Origin: JAEINY01 sp942490535
Lineage (GTDB): Bacteria > Bacteroidota > Bacteroidia > Bacteroidales > Marinilabiliaceae
NCBI GenBank assembly: GCA_942490535.1
Contig: CALNXQ010000005.1
Location: forward strand, 1,612,001-1,676,000
DNA: 64,000 bases
Direction: 5' to 3'
Part shown: in pieces, positions 51,746 to 61,319 of the stretch
Numbering within the stretch: position 1 is the first letter of the stretch
Layout of the letters: every line of letters begins with the position of its first letter
Notes under the pieces: model-generated
Told to the model about the DNA's origin: nothing
The model's database searches: none
What the model saw: the letters and a program-made list of their open reading frames with translations, nothing else
Translations under genes and position numbers: made by a program

Positions 51746-53383
51746 ATGGCTAAAGAAATAAAATTTAATATCGAAGCTCGTGATCTACTTAAAAAAGGTG
51801 TGGACGAGTTGGCCAATGCGGTAAAAGTAACATTGGGTCCTAAAGGAAGAAACGTTGTTATTGATAAGAAATTTGGAGCACCTGCTATCACTAAAGATGG
51901 TGTGTCTGTAGCGAAGGAGATTGAATTATCAGATCCTTATGCTAATATGGGTGCGCAAATGGTGAAAGAAGTGGCTTCTAAAACGGGTGATGATGCCGGT
52001 GATGGAACAACCACTGCTACAGTTTTGGCGCAGTCGATTATTAATGTAGGTTTGAAAAACGTAACGGCTGGTGCCAATCCAATGGAATTGAAAAAAGGGA
52101 TTGACAAAGCAGTGCGTGCTGTTGTAAAGCATATTAAAGAGCAATCCAAAGAAGTTGGAGAGCACAGCGAGAAGATTGAGCAGGTTGCTAGTATTTCAGC
52201 TAATAACGATAACGAAATCGGTAAGCTGATTGCTTTGGCCATGGAAAAAGTGGGTAAAGAAGGTGTCATTACTGTCGAAGAAGCTAAAGGAACTGAGACA
52301 ACTGTTGAAGTTGTAGAAGGAATGCAATTCGACCGTGGTTATATTTCTCCGTATTTCGTGACCAATACTGAAAAAATGGAAGCTGATTTGGAGAATCCAA
52401 TGATTCTGATCCACGACAAGAAGATTTCTACTATGAAAGATCTTCTTCCTGTGTTGGAGCAAACCGCTCAGGCTGGTCGTCCATTGATGATCATTGCTGA
52501 AGATGTGGATGGAGAAGCATTGGCTACCTTGGTTGTTAACCGTTTGAGAGGTTCATTAAAAGTAGCAGCGGTTAAAGCTCCTGGCTTTGGCGATCGTCGC
52601 AAAGAAATGTTGCAGGATATCGCCGTATTGACTGGTGGTACTGTTATTTCTGAAGAGACGGGCTTGAAATTGGAGAGTGCAACTTTAGAGATGTTAGGTC
52701 AGGCTGAGAAAGTAGCTATCGATAAAGAAAATACAACCATTGTGAATGGTGTAGGTTCAAGAGAGGCCATTGAAGCACGTGCTAATCAGATCAAATCGCA
52801 GATTGCCAATACCACTTCTGACTATGACAGAGAGAAGTTGCAGGAGCGTTTGGCTAAATTGGCCGGTGGTGTTGCCGTATTGTACGTAGGTGCTGCTTCC
52901 GAAGTGGAAATGAAAGAGAAAAAAGACCGTGTGGATGATGCATTAAGTGCTACTCGTGCAGCTGTTGAAGAAGGAATCGTTCCTGGTGGTGGTGTGGCTT
53001 ATATTCGCGCCATTGAATCGTTGGAAGGATTAACTGGTGAAACAGAAGATGAAACGACTGGTATCGAAATCGTGAAGCGTGCCATTGAAGAGCCAATGCG
53101 TCAAATTGTATTCAATGCCGGTAAAGAGGGTGCTGTGATTGTTCATAAGGTATCTGAAGGCGAAGGTGATTTCGGTTATAATGCCCGTTTTGATCGTTTC
53201 GAAAATTTATTTGAAAGTGGTGTGATCGATCCAGCTAAAGTAACTCGTATTGCTTTGGAAAATGCCGCCTCTATTGCAGGAATGTTCCTGACTACAGAGT
53301 GTGTGTTAGTGGAAGAGAAAGAAGATGCTCCTGCCATGCCAATGGGTGGCGGAATGGGTGGCGGAATGCCAGGAATGATGTAA
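51746..53383 (+). CDS. groL: Chaperonin GroEL
   Basis: 545 residues, full length. Hsp60 features: VTLGPKGRNVVIDKKFGAP, DDAGDGTTTATVLAQSII, apical-domain FDRGYISPYFVTNTEKM, and the C-terminal Gly-Met tail MPMGGGMGGGMPGMM. Folds cytosolic proteins with GroES. Terminates at a strong bidirectional hairpin. Confidence 0.98.
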   Translation: MAKEIKFNIEARDLLKKGVDELANAVKVTLGPKGRNVVIDKKFGAPAITKDGVSVAKEIELSDPYANMGAQMVKEVASKTGDDAGDGTTTATVLAQSIINVGLKNVTAGANPMELKKGIDKAVRAVVKHIKEQSKEVGEHSEKIEQVASISANNDNEIGKLIALAMEKVGKEGVITVEEAKGTETTVEVVEGMQFDRGYISPYFVTNTEKMEADLENPMILIHDKKISTMKDLLPVLEQTAQAGRPLMIIAEDVDGEALATLVVNRLRGSLKVAAVKAPGFGDRRKEMLQDIAVLTGGTVISEETGLKLESATLEMLGQAEKVAIDKENTTIVNGVGSREAIEARANQIKSQIANTTSDYDREKLQERLAKLAGGVAVLYVGAASEVEMKEKKDRVDDALSATRAAVEEGIVPGGGVAYIRAIESLEGLTGETEDETTGIEIVKRAIEEPMRQIVFNAGKEGAVIVHKVSEGEGDFGYNARFDRFENLFESGVIDPAKVTRIALENAASIAGMFLTTECVLVEEKEDAPAMPMGGGMGGGMPGMM

Positions 53384-53405
53384 TCATTACTCATCATATA
53401 TAACT

Positions 53406-53436
53406 AAAAAGGGAGCCTGTGAGGCTCCCTTTTTAG
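53406..53436. terminator. Bidirectional terminator between groEL and the epimerase gene
   Basis: AAAAAGGGAGCC (53406-53417) pairs perfectly with GGCTCCCTTTTT (53423-53434). The A- and T-runs serve both convergent genes. Confidence 0.93.
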
Positions 53437-53453
53437 TTTGATTTATTCAGAGT

Positions 53454-54425
53454 TTAGTTTTCTTTAGTGACCGGAGTTTGCCGGTACCACTTGACAAATT
53501 CTTTAATGCCATCGATCATTTTAGTCTTGGGACAATAACCAATGAGTTCCTGGGCTTTTGATATGTCAGCGTAAGTCCTATCAACATCTCCTGGCTGCAT
53601 GGGTAATTTTTTTATCTTCGGAGTCACACCCGTGGCTTCGCCAATCATCTTGATTAAATCGCCTAGCTGAACAGGATGATGATGCCCAAGGTTGAGGGTG
53701 TCAAATACACTTTCATGATTTAGGATGTAATTCAAGGCTTTCATGATGCCACTGCAAGTGTCTTCTACATAGGTATAATCACGCGCTGTTTTACCATCCC
53801 CATACATGGTAATCTCATCTCCCCTTTCAATCAATTTTACAAATTTATGGATGGCTAAGTCGGGACGTTGTCGCGGTCCAAAAACAGTGAAGAATCTTAA
53901 ATTAAGAATATCTAAATTATACAGGTGATGGTAGGTGTGATTCAATAGTTCACAGGATTTTTTACTAAATGCATAGGGCGATATGGGGTTATCAACATTC
54001 AATGACTCATGCCACGGCATATTGGGATTATTTCCATATATCGAAGAGGAACTGGCAAATAGCATTTTTTTGATCCCATTTTTACGCATGGCTTCCAATG
54101 TGTTTTTCGTGGCCGTGATATTGTGATCAATATATTGTTGTGGTTTTAAAATGGATGGGCGCACACCGGCTTTGCCTGCCAGATGAATAACTACTTCAGC
54201 TTGATGGATATAGTTAAAGCACTTTTGTTGATCAGTTAAATCTGCTTCAATGAAAACAAAGTGGTCATGTTTCATGAGCTGATTTATATTTGCTTCCTTG
54301 ATTTTTCGGGGATAAAAAGGATCGAAATTATCAATACCAATAACTTTATAGCCTTGATCTATTAATAGTTCGCTTAAATGAGAGCCAATAAAGCCGGCGC
54401 AGCCCGTAACAACAATTGTGTGCAT
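53454..54425 (-). CDS. NAD-dependent sugar epimerase (UDP-glucuronate 4-epimerase type)
   Basis: 323 residues, short-chain dehydrogenase fold. NAD-binding GCAGFIGSHL, GIDNFDPFY, VIHLAGKAGVRPS, SSSSIYGNN, catalytic YAFSKK, and the substrate-binding GPRQRPDLAIHKFVKLIERG. The GPRQRPD wording and the NFDPFY motif suit UDP-glucuronate or UDP-galacturonate epimerases. It probably feeds capsule or O-antigen synthesis. It stands alone, convergent with groEL. Confidence 0.85.
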   Translation of the reverse strand: MHTIVVTGCAGFIGSHLSELLIDQGYKVIGIDNFDPFYPRKIKEANINQLMKHDHFVFIEADLTDQQKCFNYIHQAEVVIHLAGKAGVRPSILKPQQYIDHNITATKNTLEAMRKNGIKKMLFASSSSIYGNNPNMPWHESLNVDNPISPYAFSKKSCELLNHTYHHLYNLDILNLRFFTVFGPRQRPDLAIHKFVKLIERGDEITMYGDGKTARDYTYVEDTCSGIMKALNYILNHESVFDTLNLGHHHPVQLGDLIKMIGEATGVTPKIKKLPMQPGDVDRTYADISKAQELIGYCPKTKMIDGIKEFVKWYRQTPVTKEN

Positions 54426-54604
54426 GAAATAAAATTTACGAGGATAAAGGTAGAAATTATGATTGGCTGAACGATTAGATATGCACCAAATAAATAAAGA
54501 TGGTCAAAGGGGTCGTTGTAACTGCCAGAATATTAATGATCCACGGCTCTGTTTTTTTAAGTGTTCACGACCGGCTACTTGTTAATAAAATTGATGGAAA
54601 TGAG

Positions 54605-54612
54605 TATCTTTG
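54605..54612 (+). promoter_or_regulatory. Promoter -7 element of lepA
   Basis: TATCTTTG, a full TAnnTTTG match; start of transcription near 54619, about 53 bases before the lepA ATG. Confidence 0.5.
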
Positions 54613-54671
54613 CAAACCTGAATGGACAGAAGTAGTGGATTGTCCGCAGATAGATAAGAAAATAATAGTAC

Positions 54672-56459
54672 ATGAAAAATATACGGAATTTTTGTATCAT
54701 CGCCCACATTGATCATGGGAAAAGTACATTGGCTGATAGGTTGTTGGAGTTTACCAAAACGGTTTCGGAGAAGGATGCCAAGGCGCAAGTTCTGGATGAT
54801 ATGGATCTGGAACGGGAACGTGGCATAACAATTAAAAGTCATGCGATTCAGATGGATTATGAACTGGAAGGGGAAAAGTATGTATTGAATCTTATTGATA
54901 CCCCCGGACACGTTGATTTCTCCTATGAAGTATCCCGCTCTATTGCGGCGTGTGAGGGTGCCTTGTTAATAGTTGACGCAACCCAGGGCATTCAGGCGCA
55001 AACAATTTCCAATCTGTATCAGGCTATTGAGCATGATTTAACAATTATTCCGATCCTGAATAAAATGGATTTACCCAATGCCATGCCCGAAGAGGTGGAA
55101 GATCAGATTATTGATTTGATTGGGTGTGATCGGGAAGATATTATTCGTGCAAGTGGTAAAACAGGCGAAGGGGTTTACGATATTTTGTCTGGCATTATCG
55201 CTCGCATTCCTGCTCCGGTTGGAGATCCGGAAGCTCCGTTGCAATGTCTGATTTTTGATTCTGTTTTTAATTCCTTCCGCGGTATTATAGCCTACTTCAA
55301 AGTGGTAAATGGTGAAATCGGAAAAGGAGAACTGGTTAAATTTGCCGCTACCGGGAAGCAGTATGTAGCCGATGAAGTCGGTGTTTTGCGATTGACCATG
55401 GAGCCTCGAAAGAAGCTAAGTACAGGTGATGTAGGGTATATTATTTCCGGGATCAAAACCAGTAAAGAAGTTAAAGTGGGTGATACCATTACCCATGTAA
55501 AAAATGCCTGTCAAACAGCAATAGGTGGGTTCGAAGAAGTGAAGCCAATGGTTTTTGCTGGTGTATATCCGATCGATGCTGAAGATTATGAGGATTTGCG
55601 GGCCGCCATGGAGAAGCTTCAATTGAATGATGCCTCTTTGACCTATGAGCCTGAATCCTCTGCTGCGTTAGGTTTTGGGTTCCGATGTGGCTTTTTGGGT
55701 TTATTGCACATGGAAATCATTCAGGAACGCCTGGATCGTGAGTTTGATATGGCGGTTATCACGACTGTGCCAAACGTACCATATATCGCACATACCAAAA
55801 AAGGGGAAGTTATTAATATCCATACGCCCTCTGAGTTACCTGAACCAACAATTTTGGATAATGTCGAGGAACCGTATATCCGGGCTTCTGTAATTACCAA
55901 GTCTGAATATATTGGAAGTATCATGTCGCTTTGTTTAGGGAAGCGTGGTGAGTTGATGAAGCAGCATTACCTGACTTCTGATCGGGTCGATTTGGAATTT
56001 GATATGCCATTGGCTGAAATTGTGTTCGATTTCTACGATAAACTAAAGAGTATCTCTAAGGGATATGCTTCATTCGATTATCATCCCATCGGTTTTAGAG
56101 TAGCTAAATTAGTGAGACTAGATATTCTACTCAATGGGGAGAGTGTAGATGCTTTGTCTTCGCTTATTCACTTTGACAATGCTCAAAACTTTGGGCGTCG
56201 CATGTGTGAGAAGTTGAAGGAGTTGATCCCACGCCAACAATTTGATATTGCCATTCAAGCTGCTATTGGTGCAAAGATTATCGCACGTGAAACGGTTAAA
56301 GCGGTTCGTAAAGATGTGACGGCTAAATGTTATGGTGGAGATATCTCGCGTAAACGTAAATTGCTTGAAAAACAGAAAAAAGGAAAGAAACGGATGAAGC
56401 AGGTAGGGAACGTGGAAGTGCCTCAAAAGGCCTTCCTGGCTGTCTTAAAGCTTGATTAA
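54672..56459 (+). CDS. lepA: Elongation factor 4 (LepA)
   Basis: 595 residues. Translational GTPase with AHIDHGKSTLADRL (P-loop), ERERGITIKS, DTPGHVDF and NKMDLPNA (G-motifs); domain II; EF-G-like domains III and V; and the LepA-specific C-terminal domain (RKDVTAKCYGGDISRKRKLLEKQKKGKKRMKQ). Acts on the ribosome, back-translocating or aiding initiation. Single gene with its own -7 box and terminator. Confidence 0.97.
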   Translation: MKNIRNFCIIAHIDHGKSTLADRLLEFTKTVSEKDAKAQVLDDMDLERERGITIKSHAIQMDYELEGEKYVLNLIDTPGHVDFSYEVSRSIAACEGALLIVDATQGIQAQTISNLYQAIEHDLTIIPILNKMDLPNAMPEEVEDQIIDLIGCDREDIIRASGKTGEGVYDILSGIIARIPAPVGDPEAPLQCLIFDSVFNSFRGIIAYFKVVNGEIGKGELVKFAATGKQYVADEVGVLRLTMEPRKKLSTGDVGYIISGIKTSKEVKVGDTITHVKNACQTAIGGFEEVKPMVFAGVYPIDAEDYEDLRAAMEKLQLNDASLTYEPESSAALGFGFRCGFLGLLHMEIIQERLDREFDMAVITTVPNVPYIAHTKKGEVINIHTPSELPEPTILDNVEEPYIRASVITKSEYIGSIMSLCLGKRGELMKQHYLTSDRVDLEFDMPLAEIVFDFYDKLKSISKGYASFDYHPIGFRVAKLVRLDILLNGESVDALSSLIHFDNAQNFGRRMCEKLKELIPRQQFDIAIQAAIGAKIIARETVKAVRKDVTAKCYGGDISRKRKLLEKQKKGKKRMKQVGNVEVPQKAFLAVLKLD

Positions 56460-56477
56460 TTCAGGAAATTACCATAC

Positions 56478-56507
56478 AAAAAAGCCGCTTTGCAAAGCGG
56501 CTTTTCT
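56478..56507. terminator. Bidirectional terminator between lepA and rprY
   Basis: AAAAGCCGCTTTGCAAAGCG continues as a perfect palindrome to GGCTTTT. It serves convergent lepA and rprY. Confidence 0.92.
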
Positions 56508-56522
56508 TATATCTTAATTTGA

Positions 56523-57206
56523 TTACATCACTAGTTTGTATCCTTTTCCATGAACGTTGATGATTTCCACACTCGGCTCATCTTTTAAGTGTTTTCTCAG
56601 CTTTGTGATATAAACATCCATGCTTCGTGCATTGAAGTAGTTGTCATCCACCCAAATGGTTTTTAAAGCGAAGTTACGCTCTAATACTTTATTGGCATTG
56701 GTGCAAAGTAATTTCAATAACTCAGACTCTTTGGTAGTCAATTTGATTAATAGATCACCATCCAATAGTTGTTGCTTTTGGGTATCGAACTTGTATTTTC
56801 CCAATTGATAGAATTCCTGAGCTGTATTGCCACCTTTCGTACGTCTTAAAATCGCTTCCAGACGGAAAAGTAATTCTTCCATACTAAAGGGTTTTGTTAA
56901 ATAATCATCTGCACCAATTTTAAAGCCTTGGAAAATATCTTCTTTTAAAGATTTTGCAGTAAGAAAAATAATCGGCACTTCTGTATTTACCATGCGGATG
57001 TCTTTTGCTAAGGAAAATCCATCTTTCTTAGGCATCATGACATCCAGGATACAAAGGTCATATTTTTTTGACATAAAAGCCTTATAGCCTTCTTCGCCGT
57101 CAGGCAATAAGTCGGTTTCATAGCCTTTTGCCTGAAGGTATTCTCTTAAAAGCATTCCTAAGTTTTCGTCGTCTTCGGTTAGGAGAATTTTATATTCTTT
57201 TTCCAT
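56523..57206 (-). CDS. rprY: OmpR/PhoB-family response regulator RprY
   Basis: 227 residues. Receiver domain with the acid pocket LLTEDDENLG, phospho-acceptor Asp54 in ILDVMMPKKDG, FLTAKSLKEDIFQGFKIGADDYLTKPF. The winged helix (KLTTKESELLKLLCTNANKVLERNFALKTIW, RSMDVYITKLRKHL) binds DNA. The gene order and sequence style match Bacteroides RprY. Its start overlaps the end of rprX by 28 bases, so the two are coupled. Confidence 0.92.
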   Translation of the reverse strand: MEKEYKILLTEDDENLGMLLREYLQAKGYETDLLPDGEEGYKAFMSKKYDLCILDVMMPKKDGFSLAKDIRMVNTEVPIIFLTAKSLKEDIFQGFKIGADDYLTKPFSMEELLFRLEAILRRTKGGNTAQEFYQLGKYKFDTQKQQLLDGDLLIKLTTKESELLKLLCTNANKVLERNFALKTIWVDDNYFNARSMDVYITKLRKHLKDEPSVEIINVHGKGYKLVM

Positions 57207-58768
57207 TCTTTAGTTTGTTTTAGCGGTAAGAAGATGTCAAACTTTGTGCCAACATTTGTTTCACTTTCAACGGAGATTTGACCGCCATGGTCCTCAATTA
57301 TTTTTTTAACGTAGGCCAATCCCAGTCCAAATCCTTTTACATTGTGAACATTCCCTGTTGGAACGCGGTAAAACTTTTCAAAAATTCGTTTTAAGTTATC
57401 CTTTGATATACCCATGCCATTATCTTTAACAGATATAACAATGCCATTGTTTTTGTTCCATGTTTTTACGTAAAGCACAGGAGCGCCTTTTCGGTATTTC
57501 ACAGCGTTGTCGAGCAAGTTATAAATAACATTGGTAAAATGGACTTCATCAACGATAACATTGCTGTTTTTTGCTTCTAAACGTTCAATAATTTTTCCTT
57601 GTTTGTTTTCAACTTTAATTCGAAAATTATTGGTGACGTTATGAATAATTTCATTAGCATCAACTTTTTTGAGCTTTAGGCCGGATTTACCTTTTTCAAA
57701 GATAGCCATTTGTAGGATCTTTTCAACCTGAAAACTCAGACGCTTACTTTCATCTTGTATAACGCTGGAAATATGTTGCAGAGTGCGGGGTGTTTTAGCA
57801 ACACTGCCGTCCTTTAGCATTTGGGATGCCAATGAAATAGTAGAAATAGGTGTTTTAAACTCATGAGTCATGTTGTTGATGAAATCGTTTTTAATTTGAT
57901 CCAGTCGTTTCTGACGTACGATCGTGATTAAAGTCACAATCGATAACAATATCATGATTAAAGTGAAGGCAGCTGATGGGATCACTAGCTCCATTGATTC
58001 CATCAGATAGTTGGGTTTATCCTGGAACTGAAGACGGATAAAATTGGCCTTGGCATGCTTGTCTTTAGGGAAGAGCATTTTTTGATAGATATCAGCAGCC
58101 TTTTCGGCATTGTAACTCTCCGTTTGATAAACGATATCACCTTTGGAATTGATGATGGCAAATTCATGGGAAAGACGGATGCCTTTGTCATCTAGTGCCG
58201 TAAATAAGTAGTTATCCAGAAGGATTTTATTGAGTCTATTTTCAATGGGGATGTCCTCTACTAATGATTTCAGAAAAACTTTTTGCTCATCTTGCATTTG
58301 GGTGCGCCATTCTTGTTGTAAGGCACTAAACGCACCGGTGAAAGGATCGGAATGTTCCGTTAGTCTTAAGGAAGTACTGCCTTTGACATCTAGTACTAAA
58401 GAATCGTGTTTGTATGTTTTCAGATTGTAATCGCCGGAAATATTAAAACGAATGGAGAAATTATCAAAGGCTTGTTCTTCTGTTGTTAAGTTTTTATTTG
58501 ATTTGCTGTTGAGGTATTTGTTATTGGGGCGAAGGTGCGGGGGAAAGTTTCGGCTAATGTCACTAAAGTTGTAACGATTGAACAGGCTTTTTTCTTCTTC
58601 GTTTTCCAATTTTTGAATAACATCATCCATTGCCTGACGCACCAATTGGTCAAATTGATCCTGCTTCAGTTTCGTGGCATTTAAAATCCAAATCGTTTGA
58701 ATATATGTTAAGCCTACCAGCGCGATGGCCATGGCAATAGTCAACCCAAGAATAAACTTTTTACTCAT
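57179..58768 (-). CDS. rprX: Sensor histidine kinase RprX
   Basis: 529 residues. Membrane segment near the N-terminus (FILGLTIAMAIALVGLTYIQTIW), a periplasmic domain of about 230 residues, and a second segment (AAFTLIMILLSIVTLITIV, about 265-285). Then the H-box FINNMTHEFKTPIS with the phosphorylated His near residue 300, and the ATPase domain with N-box YNLLDNAVKYR, G1 VKDNGMGIS and G2 VKGFGLGLAYVKKI. Pairs with RprY. The signal is not known from sequence. Confidence 0.92.
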   Translation of the reverse strand: MSKKFILGLTIAMAIALVGLTYIQTIWILNATKLKQDQFDQLVRQAMDDVIQKLENEEEKSLFNRYNFSDISRNFPPHLRPNNKYLNSKSNKNLTTEEQAFDNFSIRFNISGDYNLKTYKHDSLVLDVKGSTSLRLTEHSDPFTGAFSALQQEWRTQMQDEQKVFLKSLVEDIPIENRLNKILLDNYLFTALDDKGIRLSHEFAIINSKGDIVYQTESYNAEKAADIYQKMLFPKDKHAKANFIRLQFQDKPNYLMESMELVIPSAAFTLIMILLSIVTLITIVRQKRLDQIKNDFINNMTHEFKTPISTISLASQMLKDGSVAKTPRTLQHISSVIQDESKRLSFQVEKILQMAIFEKGKSGLKLKKVDANEIIHNVTNNFRIKVENKQGKIIERLEAKNSNVIVDEVHFTNVIYNLLDNAVKYRKGAPVLYVKTWNKNNGIVISVKDNGMGISKDNLKRIFEKFYRVPTGNVHNVKGFGLGLAYVKKIIEDHGGQISVESETNVGTKFDIFLPLKQTKEWKKNIKFS

Positions 58769-58813
58769 GAAGCAAAAATAGCAGCCTGAACGGATTAATA
58801 ATGGTGATTAACA

Positions 58814-59251
58814 TTAATTAACAGCGATTTTCCTCATTTTCATGGGTGATAAGCTAAGATTATGTGCTGTCATTTTTGTTCTTGTTAAAATAGGTAATTC
58901 AAATACGCCTTTAACCGGATCTAAATTTTTAAGAGTGCATTTGAGCCATTCTATGTCTTTTTGTTGGTAACCATCCAGAATCATCAGGACATCGATGCCG
59001 GCCGGTATGGCCAAAAGGCGGCCAATTATAAAATCGATTGGAATAAGTGAAATTTCAATCGTGCCATTGTTTATTGAACCCGTGAAAAACTGCCTTTGTA
59101 TGGTTGTATTTTGAGCCGATGGGAAAGTAATGGGAGAGGCTTCTTGTATCGAACAGTCTATTTGAATTGACAATTGAGTGATTAAAGCATGAATACTACT
59201 TTGGCACATTAGTCCCAAATAGCAGGAGGCGGCTTGTGTATTCGTTTTCAT
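58814..59251 (-). CDS. IPExxxVDY-family-like protein
   Basis: 145 residues; function unknown. Bacteroidota genomes carry a protein of about this size right after rnc, called IPExxxVDY. Here the motif region reads LLAIPAGIDVLMILDGY, keeping IP and the VD/VL hydrophobic strand but not the full motif, and the end DIEWLKCTLKNLDPVKGVFELP has the same layout. The position 62 bases after rnc supports the assignment, yet the sequence is divergent. Confidence 0.5.
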   Translation of the reverse strand: MKTNTQAASCYLGLMCQSSIHALITQLSIQIDCSIQEASPITFPSAQNTTIQRQFFTGSINNGTIEISLIPIDFIIGRLLAIPAGIDVLMILDGYQQKDIEWLKCTLKNLDPVKGVFELPILTRTKMTAHNLSLSPMKMRKIAVN

Positions 59252-59313
59252 AGGGCAGCTATCTGATTGATAGGTGCCAATGTACGAAAAAGATGTGTAG
59301 CGTGAGGTTGGTG

Positions 59314-60021
59314 TTATACTTTTTTTAGTGCCTGACGGGCGGCGTTTTGTTGCGCTTCTTTTTTCGAAAAGCCTTTTCCTTCCCCGGCCGGTTCGTCATC
59401 GATGATGGCAATTGCCATAAAAATGGGAGCTGAACCATTGGAAACGTGTTGCTCCTCGGTCATGAAGTTGATGATCTTTTTTTGTTTCTGACCCCATTCA
59501 ATGAGAAGCGACTTGTAGTTGGTGTCCTTTTTGGCAATCTTATTGAGGTTGATGTGTGGAATAATTATTTTATCAAGTACAAATTGTTGACACTTGCGAT
59601 AACCCAGATCCAGATAGACGGCGCCAACAATTGCTTCCAAAGCATCACCTGGAATACTGGTTTGTGAGATGTCAATTTGGGACTGTGATTTAATCCATTG
59701 TCCAAAACCCATGCGAAGGGCAATTTCGTTCAAAAGCGAACGATTGACGATGCGCGATCGTGTTTTAGTAAGGAATCCTTCGTCACGACGAGGAAAGCGT
59801 TTGAAAAGCTCTTCGGCTACAATAGATCCCAATATGGCATCACCCAGAAACTCTAATCGCTCATTATTGATGAATTTACCATCGGCCCCTTTAATCATGG
59901 CCGATTTGTGAACAAAGGCTTGTTCGTATAAATTCAGGTTTACGGGTCGAAAGCCGGTAACAGCCTTCATAGAATTATAAAACTTTTTTCCCCGTAGGGA
60001 AAAAAGTTTTATAATGTGCAT
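59314..60021 (-). CDS. rnc: Ribonuclease III
   Basis: 235 residues from the ATG at 60021; an in-frame GTG at 60036 would add five. Cleaves double-stranded RNA. Catalytic signature NNERLEFLGDAILGSIVAEEL and EAIVGAVYLDLGY, then the dsRNA-binding domain (DTNYKSLLIEWGQKQKK, GEGKGFSKKEAQQNAARQAL). The N-terminal extension HIIKLFSLRGKKFYNSMKAVTGF is shared in style with other Bacteroidota RNase III proteins, so it is coding, and it is encoded by a perfect 19-bp hairpin (59974-60015). Operon acpP-fabF-rnc. Confidence 0.95.
   Translation of the reverse strand: MHIIKLFSLRGKKFYNSMKAVTGFRPVNLNLYEQAFVHKSAMIKGADGKFINNERLEFLGDAILGSIVAEELFKRFPRRDEGFLTKTRSRIVNRSLLNEIALRMGFGQWIKSQSQIDISQTSIPGDALEAIVGAVYLDLGYRKCQQFVLDKIIIPHINLNKIAKKDTNYKSLLIEWGQKQKKIINFMTEEQHVSNGSAPIFMAIAIIDDEPAGEGKGFSKKEAQQNAARQALKKV
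59974..60015 (-). promoter_or_regulatory. Perfect 19-bp hairpin with UACG loop at the start of rnc
   Basis: On the rnc strand ATTATAAAACTTTTTTCCC is followed by TACG and then the exact complement. The stem begins 6 bases after the rnc ATG and covers about the first 16 codons. The loop is C(UACG)G, a member of the unusually stable UNCG tetraloops. No T-run follows on either strand. A long dsRNA on the RNase III message is a natural target for self-cleavage; that function is inferred. Confidence 0.85.
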
Positions 60022-60043
60022 AAGCGGTTTAAACACAACTTAA

Positions 60044-61291
60044 TTACAATGCTTTAAATACCACAGATGCGTTGTGACCACCAAATCCAAAAGTATTGGA
60101 TAAAGCCACTTTTACTTCACGCTCCTGCGCTTTTCCTAAAGTAAAGTTCAGCGCATTGTCAATTTCGGGATCGTTTTCAAAGTGGTTAATGGTTGGAGGC
60201 ACAATTCCATTTTTAATGGCCAGAATACATGCAATTGACTCAATAGCCCCTGCAGCTCCCAGTAAGTGCCCGGTCATAGATTTGGTTGAACTTATGTTCA
60301 GTTTAAAGGCATGATCACCAAAAACATGCTTAATAGCTTTTGTTTCGGCGATATCACCAAGTGGTGTAGATGTACCATGAACATTGATATAGTCTACCTC
60401 CGTTGGATCAATACCTCCATCCTTCAACGCATTCTCCATTACTCTTTTGGCTCCCAGTCCTTCTGGGTGTGGAGCCGTCAAGTGATGTGCATCAGCCGTC
60501 ATGCCTGTACCCACTACCTCACAGTAAATGGTTGCACCACGAGCTATGGCGTGCTCATATTCTTCAAGAATTAACGAAGCACCACCTTCGCCCATCACAA
60601 AACCATCGCGTCCTTTATCAAAAGGGCGTGATGCTGTTTGGGGATCGTCATTACGGGTTGACAAAGCTTGCATCGCGTTAAATCCACCAACACCGGCTTC
60701 ATTAATCACAGCTTCCGAACCACCGGTTACAAACACATTTGCTTTGCCAAGGCGAATTAAATTATATGCATCGGCAATGGCATTTGTTGAAGAAGCACAT
60801 GCCGAAACGGTGCCGAAATTAGGACCTCTAAAACCATGTTTCATCGAAATATGGCCAGGGGCAATATCAGCAATCATTTTCGGAATGAAAAAAGGGCTGA
60901 AACGTGGTGTTCCATCGCCCTTTGTATATCCTGTGACTTCTTCAAAGAAAGTGATCAAGCCCCCAATACCTGTACCCCAGATCACACCAACCATGTCTAC
61001 ATCCAATTGTTCCGGATCTAGTTTTGCATCTGCAATAGCCTGGTCGGCAGCAATCATCGCGTACTGAGCGTAAAGATCCAGTTTCCGGGCTTCTTTACGA
61101 TCGAAGTAATCGTTGGCGTTGTACCCCTTTACTTCACAAGCAAATTGTGTTTTAAACTTCGTGGCGTCAAATTGAGTAATAGGTGCAGCACCACTCACGC
61201 CATTGACAAGGTTTTTCCAGAATTCGTCTACTGTTTTACCTAATGGGGTGATGGCACCAAGCCCCGTAACAACTACTCTTTTTAACTCCAT
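60044..61291 (-). CDS. fabF: Beta-ketoacyl-ACP synthase II
   Basis: 415 residues. Condenses malonyl-ACP with acyl-ACP in fatty acid elongation. Active-site Cys in SACASSTNAIADAYNLI (about residue 165), His in VHGTSTPLGD and in KSMTGHLLGAAGAIE, and the closing NTFGFGGHNASVVFK. Lies between acpP and rnc, 28 and 22 bases away. Confidence 0.96.
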   Translation of the reverse strand: MELKRVVVTGLGAITPLGKTVDEFWKNLVNGVSGAAPITQFDATKFKTQFACEVKGYNANDYFDRKEARKLDLYAQYAMIAADQAIADAKLDPEQLDVDMVGVIWGTGIGGLITFFEEVTGYTKGDGTPRFSPFFIPKMIADIAPGHISMKHGFRGPNFGTVSACASSTNAIADAYNLIRLGKANVFVTGGSEAVINEAGVGGFNAMQALSTRNDDPQTASRPFDKGRDGFVMGEGGASLILEEYEHAIARGATIYCEVVGTGMTADAHHLTAPHPEGLGAKRVMENALKDGGIDPTEVDYINVHGTSTPLGDIAETKAIKHVFGDHAFKLNISSTKSMTGHLLGAAGAIESIACILAIKNGIVPPTINHFENDPEIDNALNFTLGKAQEREVKVALSNTFGFGGHNASVVFKAL

Positions 61292-61319
61292 AACTACTTT
61301 TAACGTATCCTACTCTTTC

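Noticed and set aside
59974..60015. The rnc hairpin as a rho-independent terminator
   Set aside because: No T-run follows the stem on either strand, and it lies inside the coding region.
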